Source of the DNA: Hyphomicrobiales bacterium
GTDB lineage: Bacteria; Pseudomonadota; Alphaproteobacteria; Rhizobiales; Rhizobiaceae
DNA length: 64,000 nucleotides
Direction of reading: 5' to 3'
NCBI GenBank assembly: GCA_900474095.1
Contig: UCOA01000052.1
Coordinates: forward strand, 1 to 64,000
The notes under the pieces are model-generated. The model was not told the origin of the DNA. It saw only the letters and a program-made list of their open reading frames with translations, and did not search any database. The translations under genes and the position numbers were made by a program. Below, piece after piece: positions 25,146 through 35,704 of this stretch (positions are counted from its first letter, which is position 1; each line of letters opens with the position of its first letter).

Positions 25146-26126
25146 ATGGCTGCACAGTTAAGCCAAGCTGCCCGCACCGCGGAAAAACAGCGCGATATTC
25201 AAAAACAGGTCGCCAAGGCCGACGCCAAGGACAAGCAGCAGAAGTCCGCAAAACCGAAGGCGATGCAGGCCGGCGCGCGGCTTTATCCGGTGCCTCCGTT
25301 TCCGAAGCAGCATCAGCCGAAACCCGGTGCAGAATACAAGCTCGATCCCTCTCCCTTGTACGATGCGCCGTTTTACAAGGGCTCCGGCAAACTCGAGGGC
25401 AAGGTGGCGATGATCACCGGCGGCGATAGCGGTATCGGCCGCGCGGTCGCGGTGCTCTTTGCCCGCGAGGGCGCGGACGTGGCAATCCTTCATCTTGCAG
25501 AGGGCCGGGATGCGGAAGACACCGTGAAGGCGATCGAAGCCGAGGGCCGCAGGGGCATGGCCATTCCCGGCGACGTCAAGGACCGAACCTTTTGCCACAA
25601 AGCCGTAGCGGCCGTGGTCGAGGCCTTCGGCAAGCTGGATGTGCTGGTCAACAATGCCGCCTTCCAGGTCCATACCGCCGATGTGCTCGATCTGACGGAA
25701 GAGCATTTCGACGAAACGCTGAAGACCAATCTTTATGGCTATTTCTTCATGGCGCAGGCCGTTGTCCCGCACATGAAGGAAGGCAGCGCCATCATCAACA
25801 CCGGCTCCGTCACTGGCCTCGAAGGCAGCAAGCAGCTCCTGGACTATTCGATGACCAAGGGGGGCATCCATGCCTTCACCCGCGCGCTGTCCGGACAGCT
25901 CGTCGAAAAGGGCATCCGCGTCAACGCCATCGCTCCCGGCCCGGTTTGGACGCCGCTCAATCCGTCCGACAAGGAGGCGGAGGACGTGTCCAAATTCGGT
26001 TCCGACACTCCGATGAAACGCCCAGCCCAACCGGAAGAAATCGCGCCCGCCTACGTCTTCCTCGCCTCGCCGCAATGTTCGAGCTACATCACCGGCGAGA
26101 TCCTGCCGATCGTGGGCGGATATTGA
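25146..26126 (+). CDS. SDR oxidoreductase, stress type (YghA/YhdF-like)
   Basis: 326-residue short-chain dehydrogenase. An 80-residue N-terminal extension, lysine-rich then proline-rich, precedes the Rossmann domain, as in the E. coli YghA and B. subtilis YhdF group. The NAD(P) motif is TGGDSGIG at 91-98, NNAA at about 169-172, and the catalytic pair is Y234 and K238 in DYSMTKGG. GGAGAAAG precedes the start. Relatives are general-stress proteins in other bacteria, in agreement with the upstream EcfG promoter. The substrate is unknown. Confidence 0.9.
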   Translation: MAAQLSQAARTAEKQRDIQKQVAKADAKDKQQKSAKPKAMQAGARLYPVPPFPKQHQPKPGAEYKLDPSPLYDAPFYKGSGKLEGKVAMITGGDSGIGRAVAVLFAREGADVAILHLAEGRDAEDTVKAIEAEGRRGMAIPGDVKDRTFCHKAVAAVVEAFGKLDVLVNNAAFQVHTADVLDLTEEHFDETLKTNLYGYFFMAQAVVPHMKEGSAIINTGSVTGLEGSKQLLDYSMTKGGIHAFTRALSGQLVEKGIRVNAIAPGPVWTPLNPSDKEAEDVSKFGSDTPMKRPAQPEEIAPAYVFLASPQCSSYITGEILPIVGGY

Positions 26127-26232
26127 TCGGGGTACTTGAAAGCGGAAAAATCGATGCGCTAGCAAAAATAGGGCTTTACCTCAACTGCACTTGAGGTTGT
26201 AACAGTCACGCTTCTTTACTGGAGACGGAAGC

Positions 26233-27678
26233 ATGACGACAGACAATATCCCCTGCATCGAAGCGCAGATGGCAGCTCCGCCCGTTGAATTATCGGCCGG
26301 ATGGGCCGAACTTTTGCAGCCGCGCCATCTGGTGTCGACGATCACGCTGTGCCTCGGCGTAGCCCTCTTTGCCTTCAACGAATTCTTCATCTCGACGGCG
26401 CTGCCGACGGCCGTCGAAGATCTTGGTGGCGCCGCTCTCCTCTCCTGGGCCTTCACTCTCTATCTCGTCTTCGCCATCATCGGCGGCATGGTGGCCGCCA
26501 ATCTGAAGCAGCGGTTCGGAGCGCGAAACACGCTTCTTGTGTCCGCAATCATATTCATAGCCGGCACCGTGTCTGCAACATTCGCCACGGACATGACGCA
26601 GGTTCTTGCCGGCCGCCTGCTGCAAGGGGCGGGCGAGGGCATTGTCGCAGCACTCTGCTATGCGCTCATCCCCGAGCTCTTTCCGCCGCGCCTCGTGCCG
26701 AAAGTGTTCGGCGCCGAAGCGATTGTCTGGGCGCTGGCCGCATTCTCCGGACCGCTCGTCGCCGGTGGCCTGACGGAGCATTTCTCCTGGCGCACCGCCT
26801 TTTTCGTCAGCATTCCGGTGGCTGCCCTCTTCATTCTTTTGGTGCTGTGCATCGTTCCGCACGGTGTCTCGGGTCTACAGAAGGCACCTTCCATCCCGTT
26901 CGCACGATTGGCTTCGGCAGGTTTCGGCATCCTGATGATCTCGCTTTCCGGCGCGGTTGGCAGCACGGCGCCGATGGCTTTGCTGCTTTCCGGTGCCATG
27001 GTCGTGCTCACGGCCGTCGTCTATCTCGACCGCCGCTCGGCGAACCCGGGGCTGCCCAAGGCTGCATTCACCGCGGACAAAGCATTGGGAACGGGTCTTT
27101 GGGTCATCCTGCTGATGCCGCTTGCCCAGGCCGCCGGCACGGTCTTCCTCGTCTACAGCCTGCAGCATCTGTGGCAGCTCGGACCGACCGCGGCCGGCGC
27201 CTTGAGCGCCGTCATGGCGATCTCCTGGAGCCTCACCGCGATTGTCGTTGCCAGCCTGCCATCTCTTGCGCTGCGCAACCGCGTCATGCTGGCGGGGCCG
27301 GTTCTGCTTCTCGCCGGTCTGGCGGCGGTCATGGCCGCGATCGGCTCGGGCGCGCTATGGCTGGTCGTGCCGGGACAGGTTATGATCGGCGCCGGCTTCG
27401 GCACCTCATGGGGCACGCTCAGCCAGTTGATGATGGATGTGTCCACCGATACCGAGCGCGACCGGACTTCGGCCATGCTGCCGACCCTGCAGTCGGCCGG
27501 CTACGCGATCGGCGCCGCCTTTTTCGGCCTCATCGCCAATACCATGGGTTTTGGCGAGGCCGAAACGCTCCGCCACGCGATGCTCGTGGTTTTCGCCACC
27601 GGATGCGTGATCGCAGCGGTGTCTGTCTTCTTCGGATTGAGGACGGGAACCCGTGCGCGCCGGCAAGCCAAATTCTGA
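26233..27678 (+). CDS. MFS multidrug-type transporter
   Basis: 481-residue inner-membrane protein with about 14 hydrophobic segments, the DHA2 drug:H+ antiporter layout. Motif A-like sequence NLKQRFGARNTLLVSAIIF and a motif C-like region GPLVAGGLTEHFSWRTAFF are present. GGAGACGGAAGC is a good ribosome site. It follows the SDR gene by 106 bp and could be its own unit. It ends at a hairpin shared with carB. Substrates cannot be inferred. Confidence 0.87.
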   Translation: MTTDNIPCIEAQMAAPPVELSAGWAELLQPRHLVSTITLCLGVALFAFNEFFISTALPTAVEDLGGAALLSWAFTLYLVFAIIGGMVAANLKQRFGARNTLLVSAIIFIAGTVSATFATDMTQVLAGRLLQGAGEGIVAALCYALIPELFPPRLVPKVFGAEAIVWALAAFSGPLVAGGLTEHFSWRTAFFVSIPVAALFILLVLCIVPHGVSGLQKAPSIPFARLASAGFGILMISLSGAVGSTAPMALLLSGAMVVLTAVVYLDRRSANPGLPKAAFTADKALGTGLWVILLMPLAQAAGTVFLVYSLQHLWQLGPTAAGALSAVMAISWSLTAIVVASLPSLALRNRVMLAGPVLLLAGLAAVMAAIGSGALWLVVPGQVMIGAGFGTSWGTLSQLMMDVSTDTERDRTSAMLPTLQSAGYAIGAAFFGLIANTMGFGEAETLRHAMLVVFATGCVIAAVSVFFGLRTGTRARRQAKF

Positions 27679-27691
27679 GACGCGGAATATT

Positions 27692-27713
27692 AAAACGGCG
27701 CCCGCAGGCGCCG
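27692..27713 (-). terminator. Intrinsic terminator of carB
   Basis: CGGCGCC, a CGCA loop and GGCGCCG form a perfect 7-bp stem. On the minus strand TTTTA follows. It lies just after the carB stop, in the 44-bp gap to the convergent MFS gene. Confidence 0.75.
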
Positions 27714-27722
27714 CTCAGACCA

Positions 27723-30700
27723 TCAATCCTGGAAATAGCTCTGCAGCGTCCGCACCTCGAGGCTTCCAGCTTTCAGCGCCTTGATCGCACGGGCCGCGGC
27801 CTCCGCGCCGGCCATGGTCGTGTAATAGGGCACCTTCTGCATCAGCGTAGCGCGGCGCAGCGATTTCGAATCCGAGATCGCCTTGTTGCTGTCCGTCGTG
27901 TTGATGACGAGGTGGACCTGGCGGTTTCGGATGGCATCCTCGATGTGCGGACGGCCTTCCTGGACCTTGTTGATCTTGGTGGCGGTTATGCCGTTTTCGC
28001 CGAGGAAGCGGGCGGTGCCACCGGTCGCCATGATCTTGAAGCCGATTTCCGTCAGGATGCGGATGGCCGGCAGGACACGCTGCTTGTCCTCGTCGCGCAC
28101 CGAGACGAACACCGTGCCTTCGCGCGGCAGGTCTACGCCGGCGCCGAGCTGTGCCTTGGCGAAGGCGAGCGCGAAGTCGGTATCGAGGCCAATGACTTCG
28201 CCGGTCGAGCGCATTTCCGGCCCGAGCAGGATGTCGACGCCGGGGAAGCGGGCGAAGGGGAACACGGCTTCCTTGACGGCGATATGCTTCAGGTTGCGCG
28301 GGTCCGGCTTCTTGCCATAGGCAGCGATTGCATCATCGAGCTTTTCGCCGGCCATGATGCGGGCAGCGATCTTGGCGATCGGCGCGCCGATCGTCTTCGC
28401 CACGAAGGGCACCGTGCGCGAGGCGCGCGGGTTGACTTCGAGAACGTAGATGGTGCCGTCCTTGATGGCGTACTGCACGTTCATCAGGCCACCGACATTG
28501 AGGGCCTTGGCCATCGCCTTGGTCTGACGCTCCAGTTCGTCGACAATCTCGTCGGACAGCGTGTAGACCGGCAGCGAGCAGGCACTGTCGCCCGAGTGGA
28601 TACCGGCCTCTTCGATATGCTCCATGATGCCGGAAATGAAAACCGTCTCGCCGTCTGAGAGCGCATCGACGTCCACCTCGACCGCATTGTTCAGATAGCT
28701 GTCGAACAGAAGCGGGTTCTTGCCGAGCAGCGTGTTGATCTGGCCGGTCTTGTCGTTCGGGTAGCGCTGCTTGATGTCTTCCGGCACCAGTTCCGGCACG
28801 GTGTCGAGCAGGTAGGTCTGCAGCATCGATTCCGAATGGATGATCTGCATCGCCCGGCCGCCGAGAACATACGAAGGGCGCACGACCAGCGGGAAGCCGA
28901 TTTCCGACGCCACGAGGCGCGCCTGTTCGACCGAATAGGCGATGCCGTTGTTCGGCTGGTTGAGGTCGAGCTTCTGCAGGAGCTTCTGGAACCGGTCGCG
29001 GTCTTCGGCAAGATCGATCATGTCGGGTGCGGTGCCGAGGATCGGGATGCCGTTCTTTTCAAGCGCTTCTGCAAGCTTCAGCGGCGTCTGGCCGCCGAAC
29101 TGGACAATGACGCCGACGAGGGTTCCGTTTTCCTGCTCGGCGCGCATGATCTCGATCACGTCTTCGGCCGTCAGCGGTTCGAAATAGAGCCGGTCGGAAG
29201 TGTCGTAGTCGGTCGAGACTGTTTCCGGGTTGCAGTTGACCATGATCGCCTCATAGCCGGCGTCCTTCAGCGCGAAGGCGGCATGGCAGCAGCAATAGTC
29301 GAACTCGATGCCCTGGCCGATACGGTTCGGACCGCCGCCGAGGATGACCACCTTCTTGCGGTCGGAAATCTGCGCTTCGGAGCGGGCCGCTCCGTTGAAG
29401 GGCATCTCGTAGGTCGAATACATATAGGCCGTCGGCGAAGCGAATTCGGCGGCGCAGGTGTCGATGCGCTTGTAGACCGGGCGCACGTTCAGCCTGTTGC
29501 GCAGTTCGGCGACTTCCTTCGGCCGCTTGGCCGAAAGCGTCGCCAGCCGCGCGTCGGAGAAACCCATGGCCTTCAGCATGCGCAGGTTTTCTGCGTCTTC
29601 CGGCAGGCCGTGCTCGCGCACGCGCTCTTCCATGTCGACGATCGCCTTGAACTGGGCGATGAACCACGGATCGATCTTCGAGCCGTCATGCACATCGGCC
29701 TCGCTCATGCCCATGCGCAGGGCCTGGGCAACCATGCGCAGGCGGTCCGGCGTCGGCGTGCCGATCGCGGCTCGGATGGCGTTGTGGTTGTCGCCATCGT
29801 CCTTTTCGAGGCCGGGGATCTCGATTTCATCAAGGCCGGTCAAGCCCGTTTCCAGGCCACGCAGCGCCTTCTGCAGCGATTCGGCAAAGGTGCGGCCGAT
29901 CGCCATGACCTCGCCGACCGACTTCATCGCCGTCGTCAGCGTCGTGCCGGCGCCCGGGAATTTTTCAAAGGCAAAGCGCGGGATCTTGGTGACGACGTAG
30001 TCGATCGACGGTTCGAAGGACGCGGGCGTCGCCCCGCCGGTAATGTCGTTGTCGAGTTCGTCGAGCGTATAGCCGACAGCGAGCTTGGCAGCGACCTTGG
30101 CGATCGGGAAGCCGGTAGCCTTCGAGGCAAGCGCCGACGAGCGCGAAACGCGCGGGTTCATCTCGATGACGACGAGGCGGCCATTTTCCGGATTGACGGC
30201 GAACTGCACGTTCGAGCCGCCGGTCTCGACGCCGATCTCGCGCAACACCGCGATCGAGGCGTTGCGCATGATCTGGTATTCCTTGTCGGTCAAGGTCAGC
30301 GCCGGCGCAACCGTGATCGAATCGCCGGTATGGACGCCCATCGGGTCGATGTTCTCGATCGAGCAGATGATGATGCAGTTGTCCGCCGTGTCGCGGACCA
30401 CTTCCATCTCGTATTCCTTCCAGCCGAGCACCGATTCCTCGATCAGAACCTCGGTGGTGGGCGAGGCGTCGAGGCCGGAATTGATGATCTCGAAGAATTC
30501 CGAGCGGTTGTAGGCGATGCCGCCGCCGGTACCGCCCATGGTGAAGGAGGGGCGGATGATCGTCGGCAGGCCGATCTCGTCGAGAGCCTGCGCGGCCACC
30601 GCCATCGCATGGCTCATATAGCGCTGCTTGCGGTCGGTCTCGCCGAGGTTCCAGTGGTTTTCGAGTTCGTCCAGCGCCTTGTCGAGTTCGGCGCCGGTAA

Positions 30701-31217
30701 GCTGCGCCTTTACCTTGGCGCGCTCGGCCTCGTGAACCTTGCGATCGTGATCCTTGATCTCGGTGGCGTTGGCGAGCATCGACTTCGGGGTTTCGAGCCC
30801 GATGCGCTTCATCGCCTCGCGGAACAGCGCCCGGTCCTCGGCCATGTCGATCGCGGCCGGCTTGGCGCCGATCATCTCGACATTGTAGCGGTCGAGAACG
30901 CCCATTCTCTTGAGGGAAAGCGCCGTGTTCAGCGCCGTCTGGCCGCCCATCGTCGGCAGCAGGGCGTCCGGCCGTTCCTTGGCGATGATCTTGGCGACGA
31001 CTTCAGGCGTGATCGGCTCGACATAGGTCGCGTCGGCCAGATTCGGATCGGTCATGATCGTCGCCGGGTTGGAGTTGACCAGGATGACCCTGTAGCCCTC
31101 TTCCTTCAGTGCCTTGCAGGCCTGCGTGCCTGAATAGTCGAATTCGCAAGCCTGGCCGATGACGATCGGACCCGCGCCGATGATGAGGATCGATTTGATG
31201 TCTTGGCGCTTTGGCAT
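27723..31217 (-). CDS. carB: Carbamoyl-phosphate synthase large subunit
   Basis: 1164 residues, standard for the rhizobial enzyme. It makes carbamoyl phosphate from bicarbonate, ATP and ammonia delivered by CarA, for pyrimidine and arginine synthesis. Two homologous ATP-grasp halves are visible: the first begins [20 protein letters not shown], the second [19 protein letters not shown] at about 630. Each carries an intact EMNPR/EVNPR metal site ([15 protein letters not shown] and [14 protein letters not shown]). The last 130 residues form the allosteric MGS-like domain (FISVRD-type to TGGTARFL). The start at 31217 fits [14 protein letters not shown]. Its partner carA is 16 kb away at 47.1 kb. 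Confidence 0.98.
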   Translation of the reverse strand: MPKRQDIKSILIIGAGPIVIGQACEFDYSGTQACKALKEEGYRVILVNSNPATIMTDPNLADATYVEPITPEVVAKIIAKERPDALLPTMGGQTALNTALSLKRMGVLDRYNVEMIGAKPAAIDMAEDRALFREAMKRIGLETPKSMLANATEIKDHDRKVHEAERAKVKAQLTGAELDKALDELENHWNLGETDRKQRYMSHAMAVAAQALDEIGLPTIIRPSFTMGGTGGGIAYNRSEFFEIINSGLDASPTTEVLIEESVLGWKEYEMEVVRDTADNCIIICSIENIDPMGVHTGDSITVAPALTLTDKEYQIMRNASIAVLREIGVETGGSNVQFAVNPENGRLVVIEMNPRVSRSSALASKATGFPIAKVAAKLAVGYTLDELDNDITGGATPASFEPSIDYVVTKIPRFAFEKFPGAGTTLTTAMKSVGEVMAIGRTFAESLQKALRGLETGLTGLDEIEIPGLEKDDGDNHNAIRAAIGTPTPDRLRMVAQALRMGMSEADVHDGSKIDPWFIAQFKAIVDMEERVREHGLPEDAENLRMLKAMGFSDARLATLSAKRPKEVAELRNRLNVRPVYKRIDTCAAEFASPTAYMYSTYEMPFNGAARSEAQISDRKKVVILGGGPNRIGQGIEFDYCCCHAAFALKDAGYEAIMVNCNPETVSTDYDTSDRLYFEPLTAEDVIEIMRAEQENGTLVGVIVQFGGQTPLKLAEALEKNGIPILGTAPDMIDLAEDRDRFQKLLQKLDLNQPNNGIAYSVEQARLVASEIGFPLVVRPSYVLGGRAMQIIHSESMLQTYLLDTVPELVPEDIKQRYPNDKTGQINTLLGKNPLLFDSYLNNAVEVDVDALSDGETVFISGIMEHIEEAGIHSGDSACSLPVYTLSDEIVDELERQTKAMAKALNVGGLMNVQYAIKDGTIYVLEVNPRASRTVPFVAKTIGAPIAKIAARIMAGEKLDDAIAAYGKKPDPRNLKHIAVKEAVFPFARFPGVDILLGPEMRSTGEVIGLDTDFALAFAKAQLGAGVDLPREGTVFVSVRDEDKQRVLPAIRILTEIGFKIMATGGTARFLGENGITATKINKVQEGRPHIEDAIRNRQVHLVINTTDSNKAISDSKSLRRATLMQKVPYYTTMAGAEAAARAIKALKAGSLEVRTLQSYFQD

Positions 31218-31558
31218 GGTCTCTATCCGCTTTTCAGCTTGCGCGAAAAACCGGCCAGGGTGGGAAATCACCGGCCGGGGCGCACATGCTTGGTCTTTTC
31301 AGGCTAGAAGCGGCTTATAGGGAAATGTGTGAGGGAGCGGAACCCCGAAAATGCGTCAATGGACAGGAAAAGTGGCAGACGCGGTAAGGCGAACGGCTTG
31401 CTGTCTGTCAGTCATGTGACGCAGGCCCCATCTGTGCCGGAAAACGCCCGGTCTGCGGATAACCATAGGTCGGGTAACCGTCAGGCTCGGCGCGCTTCTG
31501 TTCTCCTTGCGCTGCTCGTCCGCAACTCGATAATATCGATGACCTGAAGGAGGCTTGC

Positions 31559-32548
31559 ATGACCAATCCCTCGGCGCCCATTTCGTTGAGCATTCCCACA
31601 TTCGACGATATCCGGATCGCGCAGACGCGCATTTCCGGCGCCGCGCACCGCACGCCCGTGCTGACATCGCGAACAGCGGATGAGATAGCGAAGGCTACTC
31701 TGTTCTTTAAAGCAGAAAATATGCAGCGGGCCGGCGCCTTCAAATTCCGTGGCGCTTACAACGCCGTCGCTGCCTTGGACGCATCGGCACGGCAAAATGG
31801 CGTCGTCGCATATTCGTCCGGCAATCATGCTCAGGCACTCGCCTATGCCGCAAGGCTCCAGGGCGTTTCTGCGACGATCGTGATGCCGCTGGACGCGCCC
31901 GATATTAAAGTGGCGGCGACCAAGGGCTATGGCGCCGAGGTGATCTTTTACGACCGGTACACGGACGATCGCGAGGAAATAAGCCGCCGCCTTGCTGTGG
32001 AGCGGGGCGCTACGCTCATTCCACCTTATGACCATCCGGATGTGATTGCCGGACAGGGCACGGCCGCACTGGAACTGATCGAGGAGGTCGGAGAGATCGA
32101 TATGCTCGTCGTGCCCCTGGGGGGCGGCGGCTTGCTAGCCGGCAGTGCCCTGAGCGCTGCCGCGTTGTCGCCCAACTGCGCTATCCTCGGCGTCGAGCCG
32201 GAGGCGGGCAATGATGGCCAGCAATCATTGCGCAAAGGCGAGATCGTTCATATCCCGGCACCGAAATCCATCGCGGACGGCGCGATCGTCACCCACATCG
32301 GTATCCGCAACTTTGCGATCCTGAAAGGCAGGGTTGACGAGATCGCGACGGTTAGCGATGCCCAACTGGTCGAGACCATGCGGTTCTTCGCCGAGCGCAT
32401 GAAGATCATTGTCGAGCCGACCGGCTGTCTGGCCGCAGCGGCCGTCATGCATGGCGCCATCGCCTGTTCCGGCAGGCGCGTCGGCGTCCTGTTGAGCGGC
32501 GGCAATGTCGATCTCAAAACGTTCAATATTCTCCTGGGCAACAACTGA
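31559..32548 (+). CDS. Threonine/serine dehydratase, PLP-dependent
   Basis: 329-residue fold-type II PLP enzyme that deaminates threonine (and serine) to the 2-oxo acid. The PLP lysine is K62 in AFKFRGAYNA, the serine loop is SSGNHAQ at 86-92, and the phosphate-binding glycine loop is PLGGGGLLAG. It lacks the C-terminal regulatory domains of biosynthetic IlvA, so it is a catabolic TdcB-like or serine-racemase-like form. A strong ribosome site (GAAGGAGG) precedes the ATG. It is divergent from carB and convergent with a cyclase gene. A threonine-to-glycine route also lies in this window at 58.9-61.3 kb. Confidence 0.88.
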   Translation: MTNPSAPISLSIPTFDDIRIAQTRISGAAHRTPVLTSRTADEIAKATLFFKAENMQRAGAFKFRGAYNAVAALDASARQNGVVAYSSGNHAQALAYAARLQGVSATIVMPLDAPDIKVAATKGYGAEVIFYDRYTDDREEISRRLAVERGATLIPPYDHPDVIAGQGTAALELIEEVGEIDMLVVPLGGGGLLAGSALSAAALSPNCAILGVEPEAGNDGQQSLRKGEIVHIPAPKSIADGAIVTHIGIRNFAILKGRVDEIATVSDAQLVETMRFFAERMKIIVEPTGCLAAAAVMHGAIACSGRRVGVLLSGGNVDLKTFNILLGNN

Positions 32549-32622
32549 GTTTTCAGCGTTTTGGAGACAGGCTTACGGCACATGAGAGCCGGAAAATTCC
32601 CTGGCCGAATAACCTCGGTCTC

Positions 32623-34032
32623 TCACGGAATCGTAAAGATGTTGATCTGGTCGGTAATGCCGCGCAGCGTGACGTTGTGCGACATTGGAGCCAGGCCGCG
32701 CTCCGACAGGAGGTTGGATGCGCGGGGATCTTCAAGGACCGAGCCTGTGGCGAAAATCTCGCGAGACGTAGCCAGATGCTGCACGCGAGAGGCGATGTTG
32801 ACAGTCTGTCCGAAATAATCCTGCCGCTCGTTGAGGCTTACCGCGATGCATGGCCCCTCATGGATGCCGATTTTCAAAAGCAGGTCCTCGCTGCCGCGTT
32901 GCTCGTTGAGCTTGCGCATCGCCTCGCGCATCCGCATGGCTGCCGCGACAGCCCGGTCGGGCGTTGGAAACGTCGCCATCACCGCGTCGCCGATCGTCTT
33001 CACGACCGCACCGGCCTCCGCGCTGACAATCTCGTGCAAGATGCTGAAATGCGTCTTCACCAGATCGAAGGCCGCAAGATCGCCAACCCGCTCGTACAGT
33101 TCGGTCGAGCCGCGCAGGTCGGTGAAAAGGAAGGTGAGGCTGGTGATCTTCAGCCGCTGGTCCACGTCGATCGTGTCGGTGCGGTAGATGTCGCGGAACG
33201 TCTGGTTGGTGAGCAGGCGTTTTGCCGTCAGAAACGGGCGCCGGCGCCCGAGCAGATCGTGCAGCGCATCGTTTGCCAGGCACACGGACGGCAGGGTGCG
33301 AACCTCGGTGTGATTTTCCACCATGATCCGTACGGGGCCGGGCCGCAGCTCCAGCGTCTCGCGGTGCTGGAATCCGCGGTCGAAGACGAGCGAAAGGCTC
33401 GTTCGTTCCTTCGTTGGCTCGCCCTTCACGTCGAGGAACTGCGCTGCATGCGTCACCGGTTCGAAGACCATCACGAAGCCTTCCGGCAACTGCAGCGATA
33501 TGACCGCCTTTTCCCCCGAAGGCAGTTCGAGCGCCTCGAGAACGAACTCGTCGACCTTTGCCTCGTAATCGTCCTCAGGCATGTCAATGCCCGAGCCCCA
33601 GTAGATCTGGCGGAAATATTCGAGCGGCGGCAGTTCGTGGGGATTATGAGCTTCGATGTGGCGCACGCGCGGATTGACCGTGAAGGTCACTTCGACCATT
33701 TCGTCGAGCGTCGGCTCGTAACCGGCGGCACAGAGCGCACAGGTATATTCGTCGTTCTGAACGGTCTTGAGTGAGGTATTGGCATCGAGCACGCCGCCGC
33801 AGCCGGGGCAAAGCACGTTCCACGACATCTCGAACAGGCCGAGCCGCGACGCATGCAGGAACCCCTTGATCGCCTGCTCCTCGTCGAGCCCTTCGCTTGC
33901 GGCAAACGCCAGCGCATTCACACGCCCGAGCTTGCGGTCCGGCGCGTCACGGACGAGCCGCTCGATGGCATCGACAATGTCAGGCTTTGCCGATTGGCGC
34001 AGCACCGCGAATAAAGACTGGGCTTCACTCAT
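32623..34032 (-). CDS. Class III adenylate/guanylate cyclase with zinc ribbon
   Basis: 469 residues. The N-terminal half is a soluble sensor-like region with two CxxC pairs (C75/C78 in CPGCGGVL, C98/C101 in CALCAAGY) that look like a zinc ribbon. A beta-rich middle part follows (about 110-290). The C-terminal cyclase domain begins LTFLFTDLRGSTELYERVGD; its metal aspartates are in FTDLRG and KTIGDAVMATF, and a purine-site block is YFGQTVNIASRVQ. No membrane span is present, so it is cytoplasmic. Such multi-cyclase sets are typical of rhizobia. Product (cAMP or cGMP) and input are unknown. Confidence 0.87.
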   Translation of the reverse strand: MSEAQSLFAVLRQSAKPDIVDAIERLVRDAPDRKLGRVNALAFAASEGLDEEQAIKGFLHASRLGLFEMSWNVLCPGCGGVLDANTSLKTVQNDEYTCALCAAGYEPTLDEMVEVTFTVNPRVRHIEAHNPHELPPLEYFRQIYWGSGIDMPEDDYEAKVDEFVLEALELPSGEKAVISLQLPEGFVMVFEPVTHAAQFLDVKGEPTKERTSLSLVFDRGFQHRETLELRPGPVRIMVENHTEVRTLPSVCLANDALHDLLGRRRPFLTAKRLLTNQTFRDIYRTDTIDVDQRLKITSLTFLFTDLRGSTELYERVGDLAAFDLVKTHFSILHEIVSAEAGAVVKTIGDAVMATFPTPDRAVAAAMRMREAMRKLNEQRGSEDLLLKIGIHEGPCIAVSLNERQDYFGQTVNIASRVQHLATSREIFATGSVLEDPRASNLLSERGLAPMSHNVTLRGITDQINIFTIP

Positions 34033-34600
34033 CCGCGCAGTCTACACCAAATCCGATGTGCGGACAGCGTTTGCTTTGGACTTGCGATGCCTTTTTGCAG
34101 ACTGTGTTTGCGACGCGGGGTTCCGATATTGGCTCGGTCGAACGCGTCCGACCTCAACCCTCTACCGTCGTCAAGCTAGTGGAGCGTGCCTCGAAAAGGC
34201 CGACTCCGGCCGCAGGTTTAAAAACGGCCGTTCTGTCTTCACCGCGAGTGCGGCACAGAAGATGGCCAGCGAAAAAAGACGCCGCCTAAATTCAGAGCGC
34301 CTTCGCGGACCGCGCGTATATTAAATTCATGTTTTACCTTATAATATCATCGTCGACCGAGCAGATTGAGCGGCGAGCTTGGTGCCATTTTGGGGGAGTC
34401 GAGAAATGTCAGGTGATTTCTGGGAGAATATCCACGCTTCATCCGCGGCGCCATCGTGATCTTTTCTGTCGGTGTTGCTGCTCCCGGCGCGTGACAATCC
34501 TCGGTCATTCCGAGGCAAGAGGTTGCGGGGCCAAGCTGCTTCACCATTCAATGAACACAACCGATATGTTCCGTTATCCGGTCTCCTAAAGGAAAACGAC
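34033..34600. other. Long intergenic region before the HlyD gene
   Basis: 568 bp with no clear gene. It holds an A/T-rich segment with TATAAT at 34340-34345, a very short frame at 34406 with a strong ribosome site, and the leader of the HlyD gene. The left part contains broken frames and no recognisable family. Confidence 0.55.
34406..34459 (+). CDS. Possible 17-residue leader peptide
   Basis: The frame MSGDFWENIHASSAAPS is preceded by GGGGGAG seven bases upstream, a very strong ribosome site for so short a frame. It lies about 60 bases downstream of a TATAAT-like box and 141 bases before the HlyD gene. It could be an upstream leader frame or a chance match. No attenuator structure is evident. 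Confidence 0.25.
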   Translation: MSGDFWENIHASSAAPS

Positions 34601-35704
34601 GTGGCGTCCGACGAACAATCAATCGAGCCCGCAGCGGCTGAACCAACCGGCAATCCCCTGCGCAAGGTGGCGCTGATCATCGTCCTGGTGGCGACCTTCC
34701 TGTTCGTCCTTTCCATTTTCATGGAGCGACGGACGCCGTCGTCTTCCCAAGCCCTCGTTCAGGCCTATGTCGTCGGTATCGCTTCAGAAGTGGCGGGACG
34801 GGTTGTCGAGGTCAATGTGACCGACAATTCCCGTGTCGAGCCGGATCAGGTCCTGTTCCGCATCGATCCGAGTCGCTACCAGATCGCGGTTGCCGAAGCG
34901 GAAGCTGCCCTTGCCCAGGTTGGGCAGACGATCGGCGCTTCGACGGCGACCGTCGATTCCGTTCAGGCACAGCTTGTCGAGGCGAAGGCCAACCGCGACA
35001 ATCTGAGCGATATCGCGTCGCGCGCTGATACGCTGTGGAAACGCGGCGTCTATGCAAAAGCGCAGTACGACGAAGCGAAATCCGAGTTCGATCAGGCCGA
35101 AGCATCGGTCAAGGCGGCCGAGGCGGAGCTTGTCCGGGCGCGGGAAGAACTGGGTCCGGCGGGCAATGACAATCCGCAACTCAGGGAGGCTCTGGCCGCG
35201 CTGGAGCGGGCGCAACTCGATCTCTTGCGGACCACCGTCCGCGCGCCTTCGGCGGGCGTCGTCACGAACCTTCAGCTCTCGATCGGCAAGGTCGTCAGCG
35301 TCGGACAGTCGGCGATGACGTTCATCGATATAGGGACGGTCTGGATCGCGGCGGCGTACAAGGAAAACAGCCTCGAGAACGTGGCGGTCAACAACACCGC
35401 GGAAGTCCTTTTCGATGCCTTGCCCGGGAAACTGTTCTCAGCCAAGGTCGAAAGCGTCGGCCTCGGCGTATCGCAGAGCAACACCGACCCGAATACCGGC
35501 CTGCCGACGATCCGGGAGGACAGTGGCTGGGTGAGGGAGCCGCAGCTTTTCCCCGTCCGTCTGATCCTCGATGACCCTCGTCCAAAGGGGGTGCGCTACG
35601 GCTCGCAGGCGACCGTCGTCATCTATACCGGCGATAATCCCGTGACCAATGCCTGGGGCTATTTCTGGATCCGCGTTCTTTCGGTCCTGACCTATGCCGG
35701 CTGA
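34601..35704 (+). CDS. HlyD/EmrA-family membrane fusion protein
   Basis: 367-residue periplasmic adaptor anchored by one N-terminal span (about 27-46, VALIIVLVATFLFVLSIFM). It is followed by the biotinyl-lipoyl half motif (VGIASEVAGRVVEVNV), a long coiled-coil hairpin (about 110-200) and the barrel (LRTTVRAPSAGVVTNLQL). I chose the GTG at 34601 because AAAGGAAAA precedes it; an upstream frame start adds an unlike N-terminus. It overlaps the next gene by 11 bp. The pair matches known YibH-type adaptor plus DUF2955 permease units that export small molecules. Confidence 0.9.
   Translation: MASDEQSIEPAAAEPTGNPLRKVALIIVLVATFLFVLSIFMERRTPSSSQALVQAYVVGIASEVAGRVVEVNVTDNSRVEPDQVLFRIDPSRYQIAVAEAEAALAQVGQTIGASTATVDSVQAQLVEAKANRDNLSDIASRADTLWKRGVYAKAQYDEAKSEFDQAEASVKAAEAELVRAREELGPAGNDNPQLREALAALERAQLDLLRTTVRAPSAGVVTNLQLSIGKVVSVGQSAMTFIDIGTVWIAAAYKENSLENVAVNNTAEVLFDALPGKLFSAKVESVGLGVSQSNTDPNTGLPTIREDSGWVREPQLFPVRLILDDPRPKGVRYGSQATVVIYTGDNPVTNAWGYFWIRVLSVLTYAG

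Noticed and set aside
26301-28658. Open frame of nearly 790 codons spanning the MFS gene and the end of carB
   Set aside because: It runs out of frame through the MFS gene, across the terminator and then antisense to carB; no single protein family fits.
28836-31133. Very long open frame on the plus strand opposite carB
   Set aside because: It mirrors the codon structure of carB, has no ribosome site and resembles no family; long antisense frames are common in GC-rich genes.
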